A DNA stretch of 64,000 nucleotides from Betaproteobacteria bacterium (GTDB lineage: Bacteria > Pseudomonadota > Gammaproteobacteria > Burkholderiales > Thiobacillaceae): positions 62,001-126,000 of the forward strand of contig JACRNB010000004.1 in assembly GCA_016219425.1 (NCBI GenBank). Direction: 5' to 3'. The translations under genes were made by a program, and so were the position numbers. The notes beneath the pieces were generated by a model. It searched no databases, was not told the origin of the DNA, and saw nothing but the letters and a program-made list of their open reading frames with translations. Shown piece after piece: positions 10,993-19,735 of this stretch (the stretch's first letter is position 1; each line of letters begins with the position of its first letter).

Positions 10993-12104
10993 GGCCCCCG
11001 CTGCACATCCTGCACACGGAAAGCTCCTGCGGCTGGGGCGGGCAGGAGATCCGCATCCTCACCGAAGCGGAGGGCATGGTCCGGCGCGGCCACCGGGTCA
11101 CCCTGATCTGCCCGCCCCAGGCCCGCATCCATGACGCCGCCCTTGCGCGCGGGCTGACGGTCGCGGCCCTACCCATCGCGCGCAAGAACCTCAAGGGCCT
11201 GTTCGCACTGGCGGGCTGGCTGGCGCGGCACGGTCGCGGCGTCGATGTGATCAACACCCACAGTTCCACGGACTCCTGGCTCACCGCCCTCGCGGCCCGC
11301 CTGATTCCCGGCGCGCCGCCGCTGGTGCGCACCCGTCATGTCTCCTCCCCGGTGTCGGACGGACGCGCCACCTTCTGGCTGTACCAGCGCGCGGTGCGCC
11401 ACGTCGCGGTGACGGGCGAGGCCCTGCGCCGCCAGTTGCACCAGGAAAACGGCTTTGCCCTGGAGTCCATGACCTCCGTGCCCACCGGCATCGACCTCGC
11501 CCGCTTCGCCCCCGCCGACCGGCGCGCCGCCCGCGCCGCCCTGGGCCTGCCCGACGTCCCCACCCTGGGCATCCTCGCCACCCTGCGTAACTGGAAAGGC
11601 CATGCCTACCTGCTGGACGCCTTCGCCGCGCTGGGAACGGACTTCCCCGACTGGCGTCTGGTGTGCATCGGCGACGGCCCCCAGCGCGCCAACCTGGAGC
11701 GTCGAGTGGCGGAACTGGGGTTGTCGGATCGGGTCGCCTTTCCCGGCAACCGGGATGACGTGCCGGACTGGCTCAACGCCCTTGATCTGTTCGTGCTGCC
11801 TTCCTATGGCGACGAAGGGGTGCCCCAATCCATCCTCCAGGCCATGGCCTGCGGCCTGCCGGTGGTGAGCACCCCGGTGGGGGCCATCGCCGAAGCGGTG
11901 GCGGATGGCGAGACCGGCCTGCTGGTCCCCGCCAGGGATGCGCAGGGCCTGGCCGCCGGCCTCGCGCGCCTGATGCGCGACCCGGAACTGAGGGCGCGTT
12001 TCGGCGCCGCCGGGCAGGCCCGCGCCAGCGAGCGTTTTGGCCAGGAACGCATGCTGGACGCCATGGAGACCCTCTTCCGGCGTCACGCGCGGGGGGCGGG
12101 CTGA
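10989..12104 (+). CDS. Glycosyltransferase family 4
   Basis: 371 residues with a 4-bp overlap to the upstream stop. N-domain: HILHTESSCGWGGQEIRILTE with the GGQE acceptor loop. C-domain: LGILATLRNWKGHAYLLDAF, CIGDGPQRANLE and the nucleotide-sugar binding E-x7-E motif within DEGVPQSILQAMACGLPVVS. These are GT-B/GT4 features. The product is probably an LPS core or O-chain sugar; the donor is not predictable. Confidence 0.87.
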   Translation: MRPPLHILHTESSCGWGGQEIRILTEAEGMVRRGHRVTLICPPQARIHDAALARGLTVAALPIARKNLKGLFALAGWLARHGRGVDVINTHSSTDSWLTALAARLIPGAPPLVRTRHVSSPVSDGRATFWLYQRAVRHVAVTGEALRRQLHQENGFALESMTSVPTGIDLARFAPADRRAARAALGLPDVPTLGILATLRNWKGHAYLLDAFAALGTDFPDWRLVCIGDGPQRANLERRVAELGLSDRVAFPGNRDDVPDWLNALDLFVLPSYGDEGVPQSILQAMACGLPVVSTPVGAIAEAVADGETGLLVPARDAQGLAAGLARLMRDPELRARFGAAGQARASERFGQERMLDAMETLFRRHARGAG

Positions 12105-13963
12105 TGTGCGGCATCGCCGGTTTCTTCGGACGCGCCCCCAGGCCGGCGAAGGCCCTGGACCTCGCCCTGGAACGCCTGGCGCGGCGCGGGCCGGACGCCA
12201 GCCATCGCGCGGCCTGGGATGCACATGGACACCCCCTGCATGGACACCCCCTGCACAGCCAGCCCGCGCAGGCAGGCGTGCAGGAGGCGCTGCTGCATGC
12301 CCGGCTGGCCATCATCGACCCCCGTCCGGAGGCCGATCAGCCCATGTCCAGCGACGATGGTCAGGTCTGGATTTGCTACAACGGCGAGGTCTACGGCTGG
12401 GCCGACGATGCCGCGGAACTGAGCGCCGCCGGGGCGCGCTTCCGCACCCGCTCCGACACGGAATTCATCCTGCGCGCCTATGAGCGCTGGGGCCTGGAGG
12501 AGACCCTGCGGCGGCTGCGCGGCATGTACGCCTTCGCCCTCCTCGACCGGCGGCGCGGCGAGGTGCATCTGGCGCGCGATCCCATGGGCAAGAAGCCCCT
12601 GATCTACGCCGTGCGCGGCGGCGAACTGACCTTCGCCTCCACCGTGCGCGCCCTCCTGCCCCTGCTGGGGGAGCGCCCCGGTTTTGACCCGGACGCCCTC
12701 GACGCCTACCTGGCGCACCGCACCATTCCCGCTCCGGCCACCGTATTCCAGGGTGTGCAGCGCCTGCCCGCCGGGCATGCCCTCAGCTTCAGCCTGCACA
12801 CGCGCCAGACGCGCCTGTTCGCCCACTGGCAGCCCGCCCCGGACCCCGGCGCGGACTGGCGCGAGCGTCTGGATGAGGCCGTGCGCCTGCGCTGCGTGGC
12901 GGATCGACCCGTGGGGCTGTTCCTCTCCGGCGGCATCGACTCCACCCTGGTGGCGGCGCGCCTGCACCAGATGGGCCAGCCCCTGCTGGCCTTCACCGCC
13001 GCGTTTCCCGGCTCGTCCATGGACGAATCCGCCGAGGCGGCGCGCACGGCGGCGGCGCTGGGCCTGCGCCACCGCGCCGTGCCCATCCCCGAGCGCATCC
13101 GCGACGACTTTGCGCGCATCGTCGCGGACCTGGACGAGCCCTTCGCCGACCCCTCCGCCTTCCCCCTCTGGTATCTGGCGCGCGAGGCCACGCGGGAGGT
13201 GAAGGTGGTGCTGGCAGGAGACGGCGGCGACGAGCTCCTGGCGGGGTACAAACGCTATCGCCAGCACCTGCGCAGCGCCTGGCGCGGCAGTTTGCGCTGG
13301 CCGCAACGGGGCTGGACCGCCCACCCCGACCCGCAGGGCTGGGCCAAGCTGCGCCAGGAACTGGCGCTGGACTGGGAGAGCGCCTACAGCCTGCGTTTCT
13401 CCGGTTTTTCCCCGGCTCAGCGGGCCTGGTTCCAGCCGACGCGGGCGGCGGGTCTGCCCGCCACCCGCTGGCGTCTGCCGGAGGGGGGAGGGGTGTCGCC
13501 CCTGCATCGGCTCCTGGTCATCGACATGGCCAACTACCTGCCGGAGTACATCCTGCGCAAGGGCGACCTCACCACCATGGCGCACGGACTGGAACTGCGC
13601 GCGCCCCTGCTGGACGTTCCCCTCTACCGCGCCATCCTGGCGCTGCCGGACGCCGACCGCTTCACCCGGCCCGCCAAGACCCTGTTTGCGCCGCTGCTGC
13701 CGCCAGACCTGGCGCAGCGCCTGTTCGGCGCGCCCAAGCGCGGCTTCAATCCGCCTCTGCGCCAGTGGCTGCGGGAGGATCTGGCGGAACGCCTGGACGG
13801 TCTCGACCGTCGCCTGGAGACAGTCACCGACGGCGTGCTCGACGCCCGCGCCGTGGCCGCCTTTCTGGCCCTCTACCACGGCGGGCGCGAGGCCCTGGCC
13901 GAGGGGGTTCTGCAACTTGTCATCCTGGAAGAGAGCCTGCGCCAACTGCGGGAATGTTCATGA
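12104..13963 (+). CDS. asnB: Asparagine synthase (glutamine-hydrolysing)-like amidotransferase
   Basis: 619 residues. The N-terminal class II glutaminase domain starts MCGIAGFFGR with nucleophile Cys2. The C-terminal synthetase domain has the PP-loop SGGIDSTLVAARL near residue 276, plus DEPFADPSAFPLWYLAREAT and ELRAPLLDVPLYR. Inside sugar clusters AsnB homologues often amidate sugars or aminoacyl groups on the glycan, so amidation of a core or O-chain component is a possible role; asparagine synthesis is the alternative. The start overlaps the previous stop by 1 bp. Residues about 40-50 include a duplicated HGHPL unit (see repeat at 12224). Confidence 0.88.
   Translation: MCGIAGFFGRAPRPAKALDLALERLARRGPDASHRAAWDAHGHPLHGHPLHSQPAQAGVQEALLHARLAIIDPRPEADQPMSSDDGQVWICYNGEVYGWADDAAELSAAGARFRTRSDTEFILRAYERWGLEETLRRLRGMYAFALLDRRRGEVHLARDPMGKKPLIYAVRGGELTFASTVRALLPLLGERPGFDPDALDAYLAHRTIPAPATVFQGVQRLPAGHALSFSLHTRQTRLFAHWQPAPDPGADWRERLDEAVRLRCVADRPVGLFLSGGIDSTLVAARLHQMGQPLLAFTAAFPGSSMDESAEAARTAAALGLRHRAVPIPERIRDDFARIVADLDEPFADPSAFPLWYLAREATREVKVVLAGDGGDELLAGYKRYRQHLRSAWRGSLRWPQRGWTAHPDPQGWAKLRQELALDWESAYSLRFSGFSPAQRAWFQPTRAAGLPATRWRLPEGGGVSPLHRLLVIDMANYLPEYILRKGDLTTMAHGLELRAPLLDVPLYRAILALPDADRFTRPAKTLFAPLLPPDLAQRLFGAPKRGFNPPLRQWLREDLAERLDGLDRRLETVTDGVLDARAVAAFLALYHGGREALAEGVLQLVILEESLRQLRECS
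12224..12253 (+). repeat. 15-bp in-frame tandem duplication inside asnB
   Basis: The unit CATGGACACCCCCTG occurs twice end to end (12224-12238, 12239-12253) and encodes HGHPL twice in the glutaminase domain. It keeps the frame, so it could expand or contract by slippage. Confidence 0.85.
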
Positions 13964-15078
13964 AAATCGCCTTCGTCGATGTCACCACCACGGTCTTTTT
14001 CGGCGGCATCCAGACCGCTGTGTGGGAACTGGCCCGCAGCCTGCATGACCTGGGCCATGAGGTGACCGTCTATGGCGGCGAGGGGCCGGTGCGACCGGAT
14101 CTGGGGGGACGCGCCATCACGGTTCGCACCTTTCCGTTCACGCCGCGGGAACGCGTGTTGGACCTGGGCTCCCGATTCCGTCGCATCGTCGAGCGCTGGA
14201 GCTTTGCGCGCCACGCCCTGCCGGCCTTGGCGGCGGAGGGGGTTGACTGGGTGATCCTGACCAAGCCCTTCGACTTCTTCTGGCCCTGGCGCATGCCGAA
14301 GGGCTCCCGCACCCGTTTCTGCTTCATGAGCGGCGGCACGGATTTCTTCCGCGGCGACCGCATCCTGGCGCGCAGGCTGGACGCCTGGGCGGCATGCAGC
14401 CACTTCAATGCCTGGCAGGTGGCGCATCGTTACAAGACCTTTCCCCGCGTCATCTACAACGGCGTGGACACGGATGCCTTCGCCCCCCGTCCGCGGCCCG
14501 AGGCGGCGCGCGCCCGGCTCGGGTTCGCACCGGAGGATGTGGTGTTCGCCTTCGCCGGGCGCATGGTGGGCTGGAAGGGCCTGGCGGTGGCCCTCCGCGC
14601 CCTGGCGGAGCCGCCCCTGGCGGGCGTTCCCGCGCGCCTGCTGCTGATCGGCGACGGCGACGCCCGCCCCGGCCTGGAGCGGCTGGCGGCGAGTCTGGGC
14701 GTGGCGGAGCGGGTGCGCTTCCATGCGGCGGTCCCCCACCGCGAGTTGCCGGACCTGTACGCCCTGGCGGATGCCGGGGTGTTTCCCAGCATCGGCGACG
14801 AGGCCTTCGGCATCACCATCGCCGAGGCCATGGCCTGCGGCCTGCCGGTGATCGCCAGCCACATCGGCGGCATTCCCGAGGTGGTGGGCAATGAGGGCAA
14901 CTGCGGCCTCCTGGCTGCGCCCGGCGACCCCCGCGCCTGGGCCGAGGCCATGGCGGGGCTGGCGCAAGACCCGGAACGTCGCCGCATCCTGGGCGCCGCC
15001 GGGGCGGAACGCATCCGTCGTCTTTACACCTGGGAGGCGTCCGCGCGGCGCCTGCTGGCAACGCTGGAGGGAGCCTGA
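13960..15078 (+). CDS. Glycosyltransferase family 4
   Basis: 372 residues from ATG 13960, a 4-bp ATGA overlap with the asnB stop; an ATG two codons earlier is also possible. N-terminus KIAFVDVTTTVFFGGIQTAV carries the GGIQ loop. RVIYNGVDTDAFAPR, FAFAGRMVGWKGLAVALRAL, LIGDGDARPGLERLA and DEAFGITIAEAMACGLPVIA give the GT-B donor site. It is part of the LPS core/O-chain operon. The specific sugar is not predictable. Confidence 0.87.
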   Translation: MKIAFVDVTTTVFFGGIQTAVWELARSLHDLGHEVTVYGGEGPVRPDLGGRAITVRTFPFTPRERVLDLGSRFRRIVERWSFARHALPALAAEGVDWVILTKPFDFFWPWRMPKGSRTRFCFMSGGTDFFRGDRILARRLDAWAACSHFNAWQVAHRYKTFPRVIYNGVDTDAFAPRPRPEAARARLGFAPEDVVFAFAGRMVGWKGLAVALRALAEPPLAGVPARLLLIGDGDARPGLERLAASLGVAERVRFHAAVPHRELPDLYALADAGVFPSIGDEAFGITIAEAMACGLPVIASHIGGIPEVVGNEGNCGLLAAPGDPRAWAEAMAGLAQDPERRRILGAAGAERIRRLYTWEASARRLLATLEGA

Positions 15079-16265
15079 TGCGGCTGGCCCTGATCGACCC
15101 CGCCCCCCTGCGCGGCGAGCGCACCGAGAGCCTCCAGTTCCTGCAACTGGCGGACGCCCTGGCCGCTGCCGGGGCCGAGGTGCGTTTGCTCACCCCGCGC
15201 GCCGCCGGGACGGCGGAGATCCTGGGGCGTCCCGTGCATCCGGGGCTGCACCTGGAGTTTCTGGACGATCCGCGTCATGGCCTGATCTACCGGCTTCTGG
15301 GCTTGTCCCGCAGCAACAAGCCGTTCCTGGCGCGGCTGGGGCGCTGGATCGCCGCCGGGGGGCTGCGCGATGTGGACGCCGTCTATGTGCGCAACCTGAA
15401 GCTGGCGGAACGCCTCCTGGCAACGCCGGGCGCGCCGCCGCTGTTCTTCCACGCCCACGAACATTTCGCCCGCGTCTTTCGCGAGGAGCATGACCTGGGC
15501 CGCTGGCGCGAGCGGCGCAGGTTGGCGGCGCTGACGGCGCGGGAGGGAGGGGTGTACCGGGGCGCGGCGGGCATCGTCGCCACCGTGTCGCCCATCGTTG
15601 CCGACATCCGGGCGGACTACGGCGCCGACCTTCCCGCACTGGTGGTCCCCAACGGCGTCGATCTGGAGGCGGTGCGGGCGGTGCGGGCGGATGTCGCGGT
15701 CAGGCCGGCGGGCAGGGTGTCCGCCCTGTACCTGGGCAGCCTGCATCCCTGGAAGGGGGTGGAAACGGTGTTGCGCGCCATGCCCCGCGCCCGCAGCCGG
15801 GTGGATCTGGTGATCGTCGGGGGCGAGCCCCATCGCGTGCAGGAGCTGGAGCAGTTGGCGCGGGAGCTGGGCGTGGCGGACTGTGTGCGCCTGCTGGGGC
15901 CGACGCCGCCCGCGCGCCGGTTCGAGGCGATTGCAGCGGCGGACCTCGCCCTGTTGCCCCTGACCGCCCGGTCCGGCATGGCCTCGCGCTACACTTCGCC
16001 CCTCAAACTATTCGAATACATGGCCATGGGAAAGGCGATCCTCGCCTCTGATCTGCCTACGGTGAGAGATATTGTGAAACCTGGAATGGATGCCGTTCTG
16101 GCTGCCCCGGACCAGCCGGAGGCCTGGGCCGATGCGCTTCTGGCCCTGGCCGTGGACGCCCCCTTGCGTGCGCGTCTCGGCAGTGCGGCGGCGGCGGCGG
16201 CCAGCGCCTGCGGCTGGGAACAGCGCGCAGCCACGATCCTGACCTGGATGCGGGGGCGGCTATGA
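15078..16265 (+). CDS. Glycosyltransferase family 4
   Basis: 395 residues with a TGATG start-stop overlap to the upstream gene. The N-domain is MRLALIDPAPLRGERTESLQ with DVDAVYVRNLKLAERLLAT. The C-domain includes VVPNGVDLEAVRAV, SALYLGSLHPWKGVETVLRA and SPLKLFEYMAMGKAILASDL, where the first Glu of the motif is in LFEYM. These place it in GT4. It ends with a 4-bp overlap with the next gene. Confidence 0.85.
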   Translation: MRLALIDPAPLRGERTESLQFLQLADALAAAGAEVRLLTPRAAGTAEILGRPVHPGLHLEFLDDPRHGLIYRLLGLSRSNKPFLARLGRWIAAGGLRDVDAVYVRNLKLAERLLATPGAPPLFFHAHEHFARVFREEHDLGRWRERRRLAALTAREGGVYRGAAGIVATVSPIVADIRADYGADLPALVVPNGVDLEAVRAVRADVAVRPAGRVSALYLGSLHPWKGVETVLRAMPRARSRVDLVIVGGEPHRVQELEQLARELGVADCVRLLGPTPPARRFEAIAAADLALLPLTARSGMASRYTSPLKLFEYMAMGKAILASDLPTVRDIVKPGMDAVLAAPDQPEAWADALLALAVDAPLRARLGSAAAAAASACGWEQRAATILTWMRGRL

Positions 16266-17314
16266 CGGCGGCGCTGCGCTCCATTGTCATGACGGGGGGG
16301 CAGGGGGATGTGGTGATGGCCGCCAACGGCCTCGCCGCCCTGCTGCGCCTGGGGGCGCCCGCGCTGGCGCCGGAGGCGGTGTGCTACGTCCGCAGTCTGG
16401 CCGCGCCCCTGATCGCCTGGATGCTGCCGGAGGTTCATGTCGAGTCGATCTCCCTCAGCAAGCATGCCCCGCATCCGCGTTATCACACCTCGGCCAACAC
16501 TTCCTGGTCCACCGTTGCGCGCAACTGGTTCGGCGCGGACTACTACGTGAATTTTGCATCTCCGCGTCGGCGCGCCTCGTTCGGGTTTCCCATCCCCGGC
16601 GGCGTGGAGCGCATGCAGAACTGGCTCACTGAGCGATGCCTGTACGCCAGCCTGGATTGGCGCCGCGCCAGCCCGGTGTACTACGGCCAGCGCATGTGGA
16701 CGCCCCTTGCGGCGCGCCACGGTTTCAGCGAGATCGACCTTCTGCGCGGCCTGCATCAGTCCTACCAGGATCTGCGTGTGCGCCTGCGTGAGCGCGCCGC
16801 GCGCACACCGCTTCCCGCTGGCGCACCGCCCGTCGCCATTTTTCCGGTGGGCAAGGCGTATCAGACCATGCCTCCGGCCTTCGTCGCCGCCCTGGTGGAG
16901 GGGCTGTCCGCGCAGGACTACGCCTGCTATCTGGCCCCTGGCGATGCGATCATCGAGCGCTATCGCGCCGCCGGCCTGCGTTGCGAGGTGGCGCCGGACC
17001 TGGATGCGGTGCTGGCGGTGGTGGCGCACAGTCGGGTGACGGCCACCGTGGACAGCTTCATCTCCCATGTGGCGCAGTTGGCGGCGCAGCGCCATGTGGC
17101 CTTCATGTCCCACGACCTGCCCCAGCACACCCTGCATCCCGCGGCCTTGTCCCAGGTGGTGTTCACGCCCATGCCCTGCGTGCCGTGCAACTACCTGGTG
17201 CGGCATGACGTCCAGGCCTGCGCCGCCGGTCGTCCATGTTGCGGGGTGTACGAAGACCCTGCCTATCTGGCGCGCGGACGCGCCGCGCTCTTTGGGCAGG
17301 AGAGCCAGGGGTGA
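16262..17314 (+). CDS. Glycosyltransferase family 9-like protein (divergent)
   Basis: 350 residues. The N-terminus IVMTGGQGDVVMAANGLAAL resembles the GT9 acceptor loop (G-D-v-v..a...), and the end CVPCNYLVRHDVQACAAGRP followed by CCG resembles the Cys-rich GT9 tail. The usual GVDTG..H motif is replaced by TATVDSFISHVAQLAAQ, which retains D, S and H at matching positions. It is therefore a divergent heptosyltransferase-like GT-B protein. Function is inferred only from fold motifs and operon position. Confidence 0.65.
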   Translation: MTAALRSIVMTGGQGDVVMAANGLAALLRLGAPALAPEAVCYVRSLAAPLIAWMLPEVHVESISLSKHAPHPRYHTSANTSWSTVARNWFGADYYVNFASPRRRASFGFPIPGGVERMQNWLTERCLYASLDWRRASPVYYGQRMWTPLAARHGFSEIDLLRGLHQSYQDLRVRLRERAARTPLPAGAPPVAIFPVGKAYQTMPPAFVAALVEGLSAQDYACYLAPGDAIIERYRAAGLRCEVAPDLDAVLAVVAHSRVTATVDSFISHVAQLAAQRHVAFMSHDLPQHTLHPAALSQVVFTPMPCVPCNYLVRHDVQACAAGRPCCGVYEDPAYLARGRAALFGQESQG

Positions 17315-18462
17315 AGCGGACAGTGGTCATGGTGGCGGCGCCCATCCATCCCATCCCCCCCCGTCTCGGTGCTGCGGTGGAGTGGTGGATGTGGCAGGTG
17401 AGCCGGCGTTTCACCCGGCATCACGCCCACATCGTCTGCACCTGGGCGCCGGGGTATGCGCGTGAGGAGGCGCTGGAGGGCGTGCGCTTCCATCGCCTTC
17501 ATCTTTCCCATTTGTATAAGCGACTGTTCCAGAAGCTCACTCGCCTGGACCCGTGGGGGTATGCGGCGCGGGCGGCGGCGCGGATCGAGGCGGTGGATGC
17601 GGATCTGGTTCACGTCCACAACGATCCGGAGTTGTTCCGCCGTCTGCGCGCGGCCTCCCGCAACCCCGCCCGCCGCTACCTTCTGCACCTGCACAATGAA
17701 CGCGACAACCTCCAGGGCCTGGAACAGGCGGATTTGATCGCGGTGAGCGAGTACCTGGCCGGGTGGTATCGGGAACGATTGCCGGCTGCGCGTATTCGGG
17801 TAGTGACCAACGGGGTGGACCTGGAGCAGTTCAGCCATGCGCCTCTCCGGCATGAGGCGCGCCTGCGCCTGCTTCCCGGCCTGGCTGCATCACAGCGGCG
17901 GGTGGTCCTGTTCGCCGGGCGCGTCTCGCCGGAAAAGGGGGCGCTGCCGCTGGTCCGTGCGTTGGCGAGGGTGATGGCCGCGCGCGACGATGTGGCCTTT
18001 GTCCTGGCAGGCGAGTTTTCTCAGGGAGGGGCGCAGAACCGGCGGGTGCGCTACGGCGAAGAGGTGCGCGCCGCCTTGGCCGCCTTGCCTGCGGGGCGGG
18101 CGCTGTGCCTGGGATCGGTGTCGCCGGATCGCATCCACGAGGTCTATGCCTGTGCGGACCTGGTGGTCATGCCCTCGGAATTCAATGAACCTCTGGGCAT
18201 GGTGGCGCTGGAGGCCATGGCTGCCGGCGCGCCCCTGTTGGCGGCGCGGCGCGGCGGATTGCGGGAAATCGTGCAGGAGAATCGAACCGGCTTCTTTATC
18301 CCGGAGGGCGGGGACGATGCCCTGGCGTCGCGCATCCTTTCCCTGCTGGACCCTTGCCCGGAACGGGAGGCGGTGGTCGCTGCCGCCCGCGCCTATGTGG
18401 CGGAGCGCCATGGCTGGCAGACGGTGGCGGTGCAGTTGGAACAGCTTTATGCCGACGTTTGA
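17311..18462 (+). CDS. Glycosyltransferase family 4
   Basis: 383 residues from GTG 17311 (GTGA overlap with the previous stop); ATG 17329 is an alternative start. VAAPIHPIPPRLGAAVEWWM gives the acceptor loop of a GT4 enzyme. DADLVHVHNDPELFRRL, DLIAVSEYLAGWYRERL, VVTNGVDLEQF, VLFAGRVSPEKGALPLVRAL and MPSEFNEPLGMVALEAMAAG complete the GT-B core. It overlaps the downstream membrane protein by 14 bp. Confidence 0.87.
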   Translation: MKRTVVMVAAPIHPIPPRLGAAVEWWMWQVSRRFTRHHAHIVCTWAPGYAREEALEGVRFHRLHLSHLYKRLFQKLTRLDPWGYAARAAARIEAVDADLVHVHNDPELFRRLRAASRNPARRYLLHLHNERDNLQGLEQADLIAVSEYLAGWYRERLPAARIRVVTNGVDLEQFSHAPLRHEARLRLLPGLAASQRRVVLFAGRVSPEKGALPLVRALARVMAARDDVAFVLAGEFSQGGAQNRRVRYGEEVRAALAALPAGRALCLGSVSPDRIHEVYACADLVVMPSEFNEPLGMVALEAMAAGAPLLAARRGGLREIVQENRTGFFIPEGGDDALASRILSLLDPCPEREAVVAAARAYVAERHGWQTVAVQLEQLYADV

Positions 18463-19735
18463 TCTGCCCTCCCTTTTGCGCAATTGGCGCGGCGCCCTGG
18501 CGCGGGTCGAAGAATGCGGCCTGCTGCTGCTGGCGTTTTTTCTGTTCTACAAACAGGACGTCCCCCACGTCTGGCGCGGGGTGCTGGTGTTGTTGCTCGT
18601 AATCGGGCTGGTGCGGCGCATCGGCAGGCCGGGATTCCTGCATGGAGTGGGGCAGACCTTGCGCGGGGCGCGAGGTCGTCGGGTCGGCGTCGGTCTCCTC
18701 CTCCTGTTCGGATGGATTCTGGCGCTTGGCGTTGCGACGCTGACCCGTGCGCCGGAGCAACTGACCGTGTTCACCTACCAGGTGATCTTGCCCAGCCTTG
18801 CCGTGCCGTTGTTGCTGGCCAGTTTCGCCTCGTCGTACAACCAGGCGCGGCTGGCCCGGGTGATGGCCTGGTCCGGGGTCATGCTGATCTCCCTGAATCT
18901 GCTCCAGTACCTGGGGGAGATTCATCAACTGGGCCGGGTTCCGGATGACATTTCGGCGCATCGCCGTTATGGCGACGGGTTGATTGTGGTTTTGCCCTTC
19001 ATGTTGGCTCGCGTGTTCGAGGCGGTTTCCGCTTCTCGCCGTGTTGCCTGGCTTGGCGGGGTGGCATTGGGGTTGGTGATGTTGATGCTCACCGGCATGC
19101 GGGGGGCCTGGTTGGGATTTGCCCTGGCCTTTGCTGTGGCGGTATGGGCGGCCCGGCCTTTGCTGCCTGCCCGAATCGCCTCCAGAGGCCTGCTGGCACT
19201 GGCGCTTGTGCTGGTTCCGTGCGGCCTCCTGGCCCCGCCCAGTCTGGTCAAGGACCGAATCCTGGCGGGCGCTTCCACTTCGCTGCGCGCCCATGGCACC
19301 TGGGGACCGGCCTTGTCGATGATCCGGGAGCGTCCGCTGACGGGATTCGGTTTTGGCGATGCCGTGTTCCATCGGGAGTTCAACCAGCGGGCCCCCGCCA
19401 ATCGGCAGTGGTCCGTTGGGTACTCGGTGGGCGCCCATAGCAGCTATCTCAGTACCGCCTTTGCCGGCGGCCTCCCCGCCTTGATGCTGTACGGCATCCT
19501 GCTTGCCGGCCTGATTGCGACCCTGTTGCACCGGGCCTGGATCGGTTTGCGCTCCGACTCACCGGCCCGCCGGCAGCACGCACTGGCGGGCCTGACCATC
19601 GTTACCGCCCTGCTCGCCTCGTACGGCATCCACGGGTTGACCGAGACCAAGGCCTGGGAACCTCTGATCCTGCTCGTGGGCATTGCCCTGGCCTGGCTGG
19701 CTGTGCCGCCGCCGGAAGGGGACGGGCGGGGATGA
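18449..19735 (+). CDS. O-antigen ligase / polymerase-like membrane protein (WaaL/Wzy superfamily)
   Basis: 428 residues from ATG 18449. Most of the chain is hydrophobic, with roughly ten to twelve membrane segments. A large loop around residues 265-335 contains DRILAGASTSLRAHGTWGPA and AHSSYLSTAFAGGLPALML, which resembles the O-antigen ligase periplasmic domain with its H-S/N motif. GMRGAWLGFALAF is a typical intramembrane motif. It either joins O-chain or an extended core to lipid A-core in the periplasm, or polymerises repeat units. Ligase is favoured because it is embedded in a core operon without wzx/wzz in view. Confidence 0.75.
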   Translation: MPTFDLPSLLRNWRGALARVEECGLLLLAFFLFYKQDVPHVWRGVLVLLLVIGLVRRIGRPGFLHGVGQTLRGARGRRVGVGLLLLFGWILALGVATLTRAPEQLTVFTYQVILPSLAVPLLLASFASSYNQARLARVMAWSGVMLISLNLLQYLGEIHQLGRVPDDISAHRRYGDGLIVVLPFMLARVFEAVSASRRVAWLGGVALGLVMLMLTGMRGAWLGFALAFAVAVWAARPLLPARIASRGLLALALVLVPCGLLAPPSLVKDRILAGASTSLRAHGTWGPALSMIRERPLTGFGFGDAVFHREFNQRAPANRQWSVGYSVGAHSSYLSTAFAGGLPALMLYGILLAGLIATLLHRAWIGLRSDSPARRQHALAGLTIVTALLASYGIHGLTETKAWEPLILLVGIALAWLAVPPPEGDGRG

